Assembly: GCA_035534615.1 (NCBI GenBank)
Contig: DATLRO010000067.1
Coordinates: forward strand, 1 to 18,692
From: JAGWRA01 sp035534615
GTDB taxonomy: Bacteria > Acidobacteriota > Vicinamibacteria > Vicinamibacterales > CAVVIG01
DNA length: 18,692 nucleotides
Direction of reading: 5' to 3'
A program made the position numbers and the translations under genes. The notes below the pieces were generated by a model that had not been told where the DNA came from, did no database searches, and was given only the letters and a program-made list of their open reading frames with translations. Below, in pieces: positions 6,809-16,277 of this stretch. How positions within the stretch are numbered: position 1 is the first letter of the stretch; each line of letters starts with the position of its first letter.

Positions 6809-7552
6809 ATGGTCGATCCCCTGCATCTCGTCCTGCTCTTCGGCGTCGGCGCCGTCGCCGGCTTCTTCAACGTCTTCGCCGGCGGCGGGTCGAGCATCGT
6901 CCTGCCGACCCTGATCTTCATGGGGCTGGACGCGACGCTCGCCAACGGCACCAACCGCGTCGCCATCGCCCTGCAGACCCTCGCGGCGGTCCTGTCGTTC
7001 CACAACGAGGGCCACTCCGAGGTCCGCCGCAGCTTCACGCTGGCCGCATGGACGCTGCCCGGCGCCGTCGCCGGCGCGCTGGTGGCGCTGCGGGTGACCG
7101 ACGCGCTGTTCGAGCGGATTCTCGGCGTCGTCATGATCGGCATCGTGCTGTCGATGTTCGCGTCGCCCGCCGGGCGTCAGGGCGGATCCGGGCGCACGCG
7201 GTCCCGCTGGATCTACCCGGCGATGTTCGCGCTCGGCTTCTACGGCGGCTTCATCCAGGTCGGCATCGGCTTCATGCTGATGGCGGCGCTGTTCCACCTC
7301 GAAGGGGCGTCCCTGGTCCGCGTGAACATGCACAAGGTGTTCATCGTGATGATCTACACGCTGCCGGCGGTCGCCGTCTTCGCCTGGTCCGGGCAGGTGG
7401 ACTGGCTCATCGGCATCGTGCTCGGCGCCGGCAACGCCCTCGGCGCCTGGTGGGGCGCGCGGCTCGCCGTCCGCCGGGGCGACCGCTTCATCCGGCTGGC
7501 GCTGATCGCGGCGATCGTCCTCATGGCCATGAAGCTGTTCGGCCTGTACTGA
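6809..7552 (+). CDS. TauE/SafE family membrane permease
   Basis: A 247-residue polytopic membrane protein, about eight hydrophobic segments, of the TauE/SafE (DUF81) family. Members export sulfite, sulfoacetate or other small organic anions, or import similar compounds. The two-fold repeat is visible: the first half has AGFFNVFAGGGSSIVLPTL followed by NGTNRVAIALQT, and the second has LGFYGGFIQVGIGFMLMAAL followed by RVNMHKVFIVMIY. These glycine-rich hairpins and Asn-containing helices are hallmarks of the family. The ATG at 6809 is preceded by a weak AGGCGG. It is divergent from the ROK kinase and followed 29 bp later by a histidine phosphatase, so the two probably share a transcript. The sulfurtransferase about 4 kb away is not close enough to assign a sulfur-related substrate. 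Confidence 0.88.
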   Translation: MVDPLHLVLLFGVGAVAGFFNVFAGGGSSIVLPTLIFMGLDATLANGTNRVAIALQTLAAVLSFHNEGHSEVRRSFTLAAWTLPGAVAGALVALRVTDALFERILGVVMIGIVLSMFASPAGRQGGSGRTRSRWIYPAMFALGFYGGFIQVGIGFMLMAALFHLEGASLVRVNMHKVFIVMIYTLPAVAVFAWSGQVDWLIGIVLGAGNALGAWWGARLAVRRGDRFIRLALIAAIVLMAMKLFGLY

Positions 7553-7581
7553 CGCGCGCATCCCGGACACGGAGGGACACG

Positions 7582-8265
7582 ATGACCCGACTCTACCTGG
7601 TCCGCCACGGCGCCACCACCACCAGCGGCGAGGACCGGTTCGCCGGCGCGATCGACGTCGAGCTGTCGGAGGAGGGGCGGGCCCAGGCGGCGGCGCTCGC
7701 GCGGCGCCTGTCGCACACGCGGCTCGCCGCCGCCTACTGCAGCCCGATGAAGCGCACCCGCGAGACGGCGGCGATCCTCGCCGCGCCGCACGGGCTGATC
7801 GCGACCGAGACCGACGGCCTGCGGGAGGTCGACCACGGCCACTGGGAAGGACTGACGCGCGCCGAGGTCGAAACGCGGTTCGCCGCGGAGTACGCCTCCT
7901 GGGAAGAGGATCCGTTCACGTTCGCGCCGGACGGCGGCGAGTCGGGCGTGCACCTGATCGCGCGCGCCCTGCCGGTCATCCGCCGCATCGTCGTCGAGCA
8001 CCAGGACCACGCCGTCCTCGTCGTCTCGCACAAGGCGACGCTCCGGCTGCTCATCAGCTCACTGCTCGGCTTCGATCCGCGCGGCTACCGCGATCGCCTG
8101 GACCAGTCGCCCACCGGCCTCAGCATCGTCGACTTCAAGGACCCCGTCCGCGCCCGCCTGATGCTGTTCAACGACACCTCCCACTACGAACCGTGCCCGC
8201 TGCCGGCCGGCCCGCGGCTGTCGAAGTGGTGGGGGGGAGGGCCGTCCTCCACCACCACCACGTAG
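7582..8265 (+). CDS. Histidine phosphatase family protein (phosphoglycerate mutase-like)
   Basis: A 227-residue cytosolic phosphatase of the branch-1 histidine acid phosphatase superfamily. The phosphohistidine motif is LYLVRHGATTT with His9 as nucleophile. YCSPMKRTRETAAIL supplies the second phosphate-binding Arg, LREVDHGHWEGLT the acid/base Glu, and VVSHKATLRLL the second catalytic His (His150). This pattern suits CobC/phosphoserine-phosphatase or GpmB-like enzymes, and the substrate is not predictable. The true start is the ATG at 7582, preceded by GGAGG, although the frame is open far upstream inside the permease gene. The last 27 codons overlap lutC on the other strand, and a run of seven G at 8231-8237 sits in this overlap. 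The C-terminal tail (GGGPSSTTTT) is low complexity. Confidence 0.88.
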   Translation: MTRLYLVRHGATTTSGEDRFAGAIDVELSEEGRAQAAALARRLSHTRLAAAYCSPMKRTRETAAILAAPHGLIATETDGLREVDHGHWEGLTRAEVETRFAAEYASWEEDPFTFAPDGGESGVHLIARALPVIRRIVVEHQDHAVLVVSHKATLRLLISSLLGFDPRGYRDRLDQSPTGLSIVDFKDPVRARLMLFNDTSHYEPCPLPAGPRLSKWWGGGPSSTTTT

Positions 8266-8920
8266 AGCGCCTTCGGGCCGTGGACGCCGATGGTCAGCGT
8301 CAGTTCGATATCGGCCGTACGGCTCGGTCCCCGCACGAACGTCAGGGCGCTGTGGCGCCCGAACAGATCCCCGGCCGCAATCTGCGTGAACAGCGGAAAC
8401 AGGCCGGCGACGAGCCGGCTCGCCGGCAGCAGCGCGATGTGCACCGGCGGGAACAGCGAGTCCAGGCGGTGATCCCCGGCCGACGAGGCGAGCACCAGCG
8501 TGCCGGTGTCGGCCAGCCCCCACGCCGGCACCGTGATGCCGGCGTCGGCCTTCAGCACATCGTCGTGCAGGTCGTTGCGGGCCGGTGACCGGACGATGAA
8601 CGTCACGCCGGACAGGGCCGAGGTCTCGACGCAGCGCCAGGGGTCGCCCGCCGCCTCCGGGGAAACGAGCACCTGCGAGGCGCCTTCCGCGCGCAGAATG
8701 TCGCCGACGAGACGGCAGGCGTCCGCCGGCCCCGACGCCACCGACACCCGCGCGTCGGCGGCGCGCGCGGCGTTGACGAACTGCTCGGACAGATCGCCGG
8801 GCGGCGCCTCCTGGCGGGCCGGCCGCTGCGGCCGCTCGCCGGGCGGCGCCTGGTGAGCCGGAGCGCGGGCCGCGGAGGCGATCGCGCTCCGGATCCGCGC
8901 GAGGACGAGATCGCGCTGGG

Positions 8921-8924
<4 letters not shown>
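8184..8924 (-). CDS. lutC: Lactate utilization protein C (LutC/YkgG family)
   Basis: A 246-residue member of the LUD (DUF162) family, the third component of the LutABC L-lactate-oxidising iron-sulfur complex. Family features are the N-terminal helix RDLVLARIRSAI, the central WGLADTGTLVLASSAGDHRL, the block PPVHIALLPASRLVAGLFPL, and the end TADIELTLTIGVHGPKALYV. The GTG start at 8924 overlaps the lutB stop in the 4-bp string GTGA, so translation is probably coupled. A Pro/Ala/Gln-rich stretch at about residues 20-50 is variable in the family. The last 20 or so residues (GPPPHHFDS onward) extend past the usual family end and overlap the convergent phosphatase gene by 82 bp. Confidence 0.92.
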
Positions 8925-10355
<1,431 letters not shown>

Positions 10356-10363
<8 letters not shown>

Positions 10364-11087
10364 GGCCGGCCTCCGCCGACAGGATTTCGGCCAGGTGCAC
10401 CGCGCGCGGCGCCACCGGCTGCCGGGCGAGCAGGCCGCGCAGGTGCATCAGACAGCCGGTGTCGTTGGCGACGAGGTACTCGGCGCCGGTCCGCTCGACG
10501 GCGGCGATCTTCTCGCGCCCCATCGCGCCCGAGATCTCCGGATACTTCACGGCGAAGGTGCCGCCGAATCCGCAGCAGGTGTCGGACGCCGGCAGCTCGA
10601 TCAGATCGAGGCCCCGGACGCCGGCCAGGAGGCGGCGCGGCTCGTCCCGCACGCCGAGCTCCCGGAGCAGGTGACACGAGTCGTGGTACGTCACCCGGTG
10701 GGGAAACACCGCGCCCACGTCCGTCACCCCCAGGCCGCGGACGAGGAACTCGGAGAATTCGTGGACGCGGGCGGCGATGGCCGACGCCTCGGCCTGCTCC
10801 GGCGTCCCCGGCGCGAACAGCCCCGGCAGGTGCACCTTCGCCATGGCGGTGCACGAGCCGGACGGCGCCACGATCACGTCGGCCGACGCGAACGCCGACA
10901 GGAACTGCCGGCCGACGATCCGCGCTTCCGCCGGACAGCCGGAGTTGAACGCCGGCTGCCCGCAGCAGGTCTGCTGCGCCGGCACGTCGCACGCGACCCC
11001 GAGTCGCTCCAGGACGCGCACCATCCCGAGCGCCACCTCCGGATGAAACTGGTCGACGAGGCAGGTGATGAAGACGGACACGCGCAT
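10356..11087 (-). CDS. lutA: Lactate utilization protein A (LutA/YkgE, CCG-domain Fe-S protein)
   Basis: A 243-residue protein with two CCG (DUF224) domains, as in LutA and the heterodisulfide-reductase/glycolate-oxidase iron-sulfur subunits. The first motif spans FITCLVDQF to QQTCCGQPAFNSGC. The second spans TYHDSCHLLRELG to SDTCCGFGGTFAVKYPEIS. These Cys clusters bind 4Fe-4S centres in the lactate dehydrogenase complex. It is the first gene of lutABC, and its stop overlaps the lutB start. The ATG at 11087 opens exactly at the conserved MRVSVFITC. A GGAG lies 11 nt upstream, and a TATAAT box at 11132-11127 fits a leader of about 33 nt. It is divergent from an FAD oxidoreductase with a 56-bp gap. 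Confidence 0.95.
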
Positions 11088-11118
11088 CGGGCGGAGGTCT
11101 CCGGTGTTCAGCGCGGCT

Positions 11119-11143
11119 GCGACTGGATTATAGTCAAGCGACT
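11119..11143. promoter_or_regulatory. Overlapping divergent promoters and repeat motif between lutA and the FAD oxidoreductase
   Basis: The plus-strand box TATAGT (11129-11134) and the minus-strand box TATAAT (11132-11127) overlap. Around them are a direct repeat GCGACT at 11119-11124 and 11138-11143 (19 bp apart) and inverted AGTC/GACT arms (11121-11124, 11132-11135, 11140-11143). The plus box lies 9 nt before the FAD gene ATG, with no ribosome-binding site. Polymerase could use only one direction at a time, and a regulator bound here would affect both units. The operator role is inference. Confidence 0.5.
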
Positions 11144-12322
11144 ATGAATCCTACCGCGGATGTTGTCATTGTCGGTGGCGGATGCATGGGCGCCAGCACC
11201 GCCTACCACCTCGCGCGCCGGGGCGTCACGAAAGTGACGCTCGTGGAGCGCGAGCCGGTCCTGGGCGCCGGATCGACCGGGCGGAACGCCGGCGGCGTGC
11301 GCCACCAGTTCTCCACCGAGGCCAACATCCGGCTGTCGATCGAATCGATCGCCGCCATCGAGCGCTTCCGGGACGACATCGGGCAGGAAGTCGATTTCCA
11401 CCAGGATGGCTACCTCTTCCTGATCTCGAGCCCGGCGAACGTCGAGGTCTTCCGCCGCAACCTCGCGCTGCAGCGGAAGCTCGGCATCGACGCCGACTGG
11501 CTCTCACCGGACGAGGCTGCGCGCCTGGCGCCAGGGGTCGACGTCGACGGCGTCATCGGCGCGACGTTCTGCGGCCGCGACGGCATCGCGGATCCCAGCG
11601 GCGTCACGACCGGCTTCGCCCGGGCCGCCCAGGCGATGGGCGTGGAAATCCTGCGCGAAACCGACGTCACCGGCATCCGGGTGGCCGGCGGCCGCGTCTG
11701 CGGCGTCGACACCTCCCGCGGCCCGATCGACGCGCCGGCCGTGGTCAACGCCGCCGGGCCGTACGCCAGCCGGATCGGCCGCATGGTGGAGCTCGACGTG
11801 CCGGTCGCGCCGGTGCGCCATCACATCTTCATCGCGCAGCCCTCCTCCAGGCCGGCCGGCGACCCGACCGGCTTTCCCGGCGCGCCGTCGAACCACATCA
11901 TGGTGATCGACTTCGAGACCACCTTCTACTTTCACCGGGAGGGGGCGAACCTGCTGTTCGGGATGGCCGACCGCGACGAGCGTCCGGGCTACGACCTGAG
12001 CGTCAACTGGGAGTTCCTGGAGCGGACGACGGCGGTGGCCGTCAGGCGCCTGCCGGCGCTGGCCGACGCCGCCGTGTCACATGCCTGGGCCGGCCTGTAC
12101 GAAATGACGCCCGACGCGATGCCGATCATCGGCCCGGCGGGCGATCCGGCCGGCTACCACCTGATCACCGGCTTCAGCGGCCATGGCTTCCAGCACTCAC
12201 CGGCCGCCGGCCGCATCCTCGCGGACGTGATGACCGGCGCCGACCCGCATTTCGACCTCGCACCGTTCGCGTTCGACCGCTTCGCGCGCGGCGCCACCGA
12301 GCGCGAGGCAAACGTGGTCTAG
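11144..12322 (+). CDS. FAD-dependent oxidoreductase of the DAO / sarcosine-oxidase-beta family
   Basis: A 392-residue flavoenzyme of the D-amino-acid oxidase fold. The N-terminal FAD dinucleotide motif VVIVGGGCMGASTAYHLARR (about 7-26) is followed by the second FAD loop LGAGSTGRNAGGVRHQFST. A central VVNAAGPYASRI and the C-terminal signature AWAGLYEMTPDAMPIIGP plus GFSGHGFQHSPAAGRILADV match sarcosine oxidase beta subunits, glycine oxidases and related dehydrogenases of N-methylated amino acids or 2-hydroxy acids. The substrate is unknown. The divergent lutABC operon suggests a link to alpha-hydroxy or amino acid oxidation, as inference. The start has a TATAGT box 9 nt upstream and no Shine-Dalgarno. 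The TAG stop shares the CTAG palindrome with the metH stop on the other strand. Confidence 0.87.
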   Translation: MNPTADVVIVGGGCMGASTAYHLARRGVTKVTLVEREPVLGAGSTGRNAGGVRHQFSTEANIRLSIESIAAIERFRDDIGQEVDFHQDGYLFLISSPANVEVFRRNLALQRKLGIDADWLSPDEAARLAPGVDVDGVIGATFCGRDGIADPSGVTTGFARAAQAMGVEILRETDVTGIRVAGGRVCGVDTSRGPIDAPAVVNAAGPYASRIGRMVELDVPVAPVRHHIFIAQPSSRPAGDPTGFPGAPSNHIMVIDFETTFYFHREGANLLFGMADRDERPGYDLSVNWEFLERTTAVAVRRLPALADAAVSHAWAGLYEMTPDAMPIIGPAGDPAGYHLITGFSGHGFQHSPAAGRILADVMTGADPHFDLAPFAFDRFARGATEREANVV

Positions 12323-15300
12323 CACTTCACCGTCGCCTCGTACCCGAGATTCGGCGTCAGCCAGCGTTCCGCCGCCTCGATCGGCACACCCTTGCGCGCG
12401 GCGTATGCGCGCATCTGGTCCTCGCCGATCCGGCCGACCACGAAGTAGCGCGCCGCCGGACTCGCGAAGTAGAGGCCGCTCACGCTCGCCGCCGGCTGCA
12501 TCGCGCCCGATTCGGTGAGGTCCATGCCGATCGCCCGTGCGTCGAGCAGATCGAACAGCTTGAACTTCTCCGAATGATCGGGACAGGCCGGGTAGCCGAA
12601 CGCCGGACGGATGCCCCGGTACCGCTCGGCCACCAGGTCGTCGCGGGAGAGCTGCTCGTCGCGCCCGTAGCCCCACTCGGACCGCGCGCGGGCATGCAGG
12701 TACTCCGCGAACGCCTCCGCGAGCCGATCCGCCAGCGCCTTGACCATGATGGCGCGGTAGTCGTCGTGGTCGCGCTGGTACTTCGCCACCAGCGCGTCGA
12801 CGCCGAGGCCGGCCGTGACGGCGAACGCCCCGAGGTAATCGAGCCGGCCCGAGTCCTTCGGCGCGACGAAATCAGCCAGCGACCGGTTCGGCTTGTCGTC
12901 CGCGATCACCTCCTGCTGGCGCAGCATGGGGAAGCGCAGCCGCTCCGGCCCACCGGGCTGCGTCACACCCGGCTCGTAGAGGATGATGTCGTCCCCCTCG
13001 CTGTTCGCCGGCCAGAAGCCGTACGTCCCGCTCGCCGTCAGCAGCTTGCCCTGAACGATCTCCCCCAGCAGCTCCCGGGCGTGGTCGTACAGCTCCTTCG
13101 CCGCGGCGCCGTACTGCGGATGGTCGAAGATGCCAGGGACGCGCCCCTTCAGCTCCCAGGCGGCGAAGAAGAAGGTCCAGTCGATGTAGTCCGCGAGCGT
13201 CTCGAGCGGGACGGTCAGGGGCCGCGCGCCGGTGAAGGCCGGCACCGGCAGACCCGCCGCCGCCCAGTCGATCTTCAGCCGGTTCGCGTGCGCCGCGTCG
13301 TACGCGAGCAGCGGGCGCTGCTGGCGCGCGGCATGCCGCTCCCGCAGCTCTTCCTGCTGCCGCCGGTTCTCTCCGTCGAACGCCGCCTGTCGCTCCGGGC
13401 TCAGCAGGTTCGCCACCACATCGACCACGCGTGAGGCGTCGGCCACGTGCACGGTGCTCCGCCCGTACTCCGGGGCGATCTTCACCGCCGTGTGCTGCCG
13501 GCTCGTCGTCGCGCCGCCGATCAGCAGCGGCAGCTCGAAGCCCCGCCGCTGCATCTCGCGCGCGACGAACGCCATCTCGTCCAGCGACGGCGTGATCAGG
13601 CCGCTCAGGCCGACGATGTCGGCCTTCTCGTCGATGGCGGCCTGCAGGATCCGGTCGCACGGCACCATCACCCCCAGGTCGACCACTTCGTAGTTGTTGC
13701 ACCCGAGCACCACCCCGACGATGTTCTTGCCGATGTCGTGCACGTCCCCCTTCACCGTGGCCAGCACCACCTTCCGGTGCGAGTCTCGGCCGACCTCACC
13801 CGCCGCGGCGGCCCTCGCCTTCTCCGCCTCCATGTACGGCAGGAGGTAGGCGACCGCCTTCTTCATCGCCCGCGCGCTCTTCACCACCTGCGGCAGGAAC
13901 ATCTTGCCGGCGCCGAACAGATCGCCGACGACCTTCATGCCGTCCATCAGCGGCCCTTCGATCACGTCCAGCGGCCGCGGCAGTTTCTGCCGCGCCTCTT
14001 CGACGTCCTGCTCGATGAAGTCGACCACCCCGTGCACGAGGGCGTGCGAGAGCCGCTGCTCGACCGTCGCCTCCCGCCAGGCCAGATCGACCTCGCGCTG
14101 CTTGCCGCCCCCCTTGATCGTCGCGGCGAACTCCACCATCCGCTCCGTCGCGTCGGGCCGGCGGTTGAAGATGATGTCCTCGACGTGCTCCAGCAGGTCC
14201 TTCGGAATGTCCTCGTAGACGATGAGCTGGCCGGCGTTGACGATTCCCATGTCGAGGCCGGCCGCGATCGCGTGGTACAGGAACGCCGCATGGATCGCCT
14301 GCCGCACCACCTCGTTGCCGCGGAAGGCGAACGACAGGTTGCTGATGCCGCCGCTGATTTTCACGCCCGGGCAGGCCGCCTTGATCCGCCGTGTCGCCTC
14401 GATGAAGTTCACCGCGTACTCGTTGTGCTCCTCGAGGCCGGTGGCGATCGCCAGCACGTTCGGATCGAAGATGATGTCGCGCGGCTCGAAGCCGGCCTTC
14501 TCCGTCAGCAGCTTGTAGGCCCGCTGGCAGATCGACACCTTCCGCTCGATCGTGTCCGCCTGTCCCTGCTCGTCGAACGCCATGACGACGGCGGCGGCGC
14601 CGTACCGGCGCACGAGCCGGGCCTTGCGGAGGAAGTCGTCCTCGCCCTCCTTCAGGCTGATCGAATTGACGATCGGCTTCCCCTGCACGCACTGCAGGCC
14701 GGCTTCGAGCACCGACCATATCGAGCTGTCGATCATGAACGGCAGCCGGGCGACCTCGGGCTCCGTCGCCAGGATGTTCAGGAAGCGGTGCATGGCCGCT
14801 TCCGAATCGATCATCCCTTCGTCCATGTTGACGTCGAGGATGTTCGCGCCGCCGCGCACCTGTTCCAGCGCCACGTCGACCGCCGCGCCGAACTCGCCGC
14901 CCCGGATGAGCCGCGCGAACCGGATCGAGCCGGTGATGTTCGTCCGCTCGCCGATCATCTGGAAGTTGCTGTCGGGCCGGATCGTCAGCGTCTCGAGGCC
15001 GCTGAATTGGGTAAACGCCTCGGTACTCGGTGCTCGGTGCTCGGCGCCCGGTCCGCCCGGGTCCCGCGCCTCGCGCGGCGCAAGCCCTTCCATCGCCGCA
15101 CCGATGGCGCGAATGTGATCGGGCGTCGTCCCGCAGCAGCCGCCGACGATGTTCACGAGGCCGCGGCGGGCGAAGTCGGCGAGCTGGCCGGCGGTGTCCG
15201 GTGGGCGCTCGTCGTACTCGCCGAAGGCATTCGGCAGCCCCGCGTTCGGGTAGCAGCTGACGAAGCAGGGAGCGAGCCGCGACAGCTCCGCGAGGTACGA

Positions 15301-16068
15301 GCCCATGTCGCGCGCGCCGAGCGCGCAGTTGATGCCGACGCTGAACGGCCGCGCGTGCTCGATCGAGACCCAGAAGGCGTCGATCGTCTGCCCCGACAGC
15401 GTCCGGCCGCTGCGGTCGGTGACCGTCACCGAGATCATCACCGGCAGCTCGATCCCCTTCTCGTCGAACACGTCCTGCACCGCGACGATGGCCGCCTTCG
15501 CGTTCAGCGTGTCGAAGATCGTCTCGATGAGCAGCAGATCGCAGCCGCCGTCGATGAGGCCGCGCGCCTGTTCGGCGTATGCCTCCCGAAGCGTGTCGAA
15601 CGTGATCGCGCGGAAGGCCGGATCGTTCACGTCGGGCGACAGCGACAGCGTCTTGTTCGTCGGCCCCATCGACCCGGCGACGAACCGCGGCCGGTCGGGA
15701 GTCTGCGCCGTCATCGCGTCGGCCGCCTTGCGCGCCAGCTTCGCGGCTTCGAGGTTCAGCTCATAGACAATCGACTCCAGGCCGTAGTCGGCCTGCGACA
15801 CCGACGTGCTGTTGAAGGTGTTCGTCTCGATGATGTCGCTGCCGGCCTCGAGGTACTGGCGGTGGATGTCCTCGATAACGTCCGGGCGGGTCAGCACCAG
15901 CAGGTCGTTGTCGCCCTTCAGGTCGGAGGGATGATCCTTGAACCGCTTCCCTCGGAAGTCGGCCTCCGTCAGTTTCGCGCGCTGGATCATCGTCCCCATC
16001 GCGCCATCGAGCAGGAGGATCCGCTCCCCGAGCAGCTGTTCGAGTCGCCTCCGCGTCGAAATCGTCAT
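12319..16068 (-). CDS. metH: Cobalamin-dependent methionine synthase, full length
   Basis: A 1249-residue protein that transfers methyl from 5-methyltetrahydrofolate to homocysteine via cob(I)alamin. All modules are present in order. The homocysteine-binding barrel (LLDGAMGTMIQ; zinc ligands Cys248, Cys311, Cys312) is followed by the pterin-binding barrel (NFQMIGERTNITGSIRFARL), then the cap and B12 domain (DVHDIGKNIVGVVLGCNNYE with cobalt ligand His777). Last is the SAM-binding reactivation domain (RPAFGYPACPDHSEKF, SGLYFASPAARYFVVGRIG). The ATG at 16068 (MTISTRR) is preferred over an in-frame start at 16137 because AAGGAAGAGG lies just upstream and the family begins there. The linker between the first two barrels (about residues 339-351) is encoded by a 7-bp repeat tract. 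The stop overlaps that of the convergent FAD gene. Confidence 0.97.
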   Translation of the reverse strand: MTISTRRRLEQLLGERILLLDGAMGTMIQRAKLTEADFRGKRFKDHPSDLKGDNDLLVLTRPDVIEDIHRQYLEAGSDIIETNTFNSTSVSQADYGLESIVYELNLEAAKLARKAADAMTAQTPDRPRFVAGSMGPTNKTLSLSPDVNDPAFRAITFDTLREAYAEQARGLIDGGCDLLLIETIFDTLNAKAAIVAVQDVFDEKGIELPVMISVTVTDRSGRTLSGQTIDAFWVSIEHARPFSVGINCALGARDMGSYLAELSRLAPCFVSCYPNAGLPNAFGEYDERPPDTAGQLADFARRGLVNIVGGCCGTTPDHIRAIGAAMEGLAPREARDPGGPGAEHRAPSTEAFTQFSGLETLTIRPDSNFQMIGERTNITGSIRFARLIRGGEFGAAVDVALEQVRGGANILDVNMDEGMIDSEAAMHRFLNILATEPEVARLPFMIDSSIWSVLEAGLQCVQGKPIVNSISLKEGEDDFLRKARLVRRYGAAAVVMAFDEQGQADTIERKVSICQRAYKLLTEKAGFEPRDIIFDPNVLAIATGLEEHNEYAVNFIEATRRIKAACPGVKISGGISNLSFAFRGNEVVRQAIHAAFLYHAIAAGLDMGIVNAGQLIVYEDIPKDLLEHVEDIIFNRRPDATERMVEFAATIKGGGKQREVDLAWREATVEQRLSHALVHGVVDFIEQDVEEARQKLPRPLDVIEGPLMDGMKVVGDLFGAGKMFLPQVVKSARAMKKAVAYLLPYMEAEKARAAAAGEVGRDSHRKVVLATVKGDVHDIGKNIVGVVLGCNNYEVVDLGVMVPCDRILQAAIDEKADIVGLSGLITPSLDEMAFVAREMQRRGFELPLLIGGATTSRQHTAVKIAPEYGRSTVHVADASRVVDVVANLLSPERQAAFDGENRRQQEELRERHAARQQRPLLAYDAAHANRLKIDWAAAGLPVPAFTGARPLTVPLETLADYIDWTFFFAAWELKGRVPGIFDHPQYGAAAKELYDHARELLGEIVQGKLLTASGTYGFWPANSEGDDIILYEPGVTQPGGPERLRFPMLRQQEVIADDKPNRSLADFVAPKDSGRLDYLGAFAVTAGLGVDALVAKYQRDHDDYRAIMVKALADRLAEAFAEYLHARARSEWGYGRDEQLSRDDLVAERYRGIRPAFGYPACPDHSEKFKLFDLLDARAIGMDLTESGAMQPAASVSGLYFASPAARYFVVGRIGEDQMRAYAARKGVPIEAAERWLTPNLGYEATVKC
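15018..15052. repeat. 7-bp tandem repeat tract inside metH
   Basis: On the plus strand the units read CCTCGGT, ACTCGGT, GCTCGGT, GCTCGGC, GCCCGGT, the same heptamer type as at 1933-1981 and in the same orientation. It is coding on the minus strand, in frame, and gives the linker residues GAEHRAPSTE between the homocysteine and folate barrels. Confidence 0.8.
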
Positions 16069-16277
16069 GTCGCCGCCTCTTCCTTTAGCGCGCGTTGCAA
16101 ACTGGCGACAACGGGTCCTGTCGCCGGACAGCCCCACCCGTCCTCGGCCCGAAAAGCCCTTGTCACGGCCGTCGGGCCTGCGCGGCGGGCGGGGCGGCCC
16201 CGTCCGGCGCCACCCGCGCGCGCCAATCCTTGCAACGAGCGAATAGAGAGTTCCCGCAGGAGCCGTCCGGGCCGCGA
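16069..16277. other. metH upstream region, no riboswitch recognised
   Basis: A 209-bp gap between the ArsR-methyltransferase stop and the metH start. It ends in the metH ribosome-binding site AAGGAAGAGG. CGTTGCAA at 16093-16100 and its reverse complement TTGCAACG at 16230-16237 bracket a GC-rich core. I looked for SAM-I, SAH and cobalamin riboswitch cores and saw none. A metH promoter is likely here but no clear -10/-35 pair stands out. Confidence 0.45.

Noticed and set aside
16069..16137. 23-residue N-terminal extension of MetH
   Set aside because: It lacks a ribosome-binding site, whereas the ATG at 16068 has one and fits the family start.
16069..16277. SAM, SAH or cobalamin riboswitch upstream of metH
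   Set aside because: None of the conserved cores I know could be found on the minus strand. A covariance-model search would settle it.
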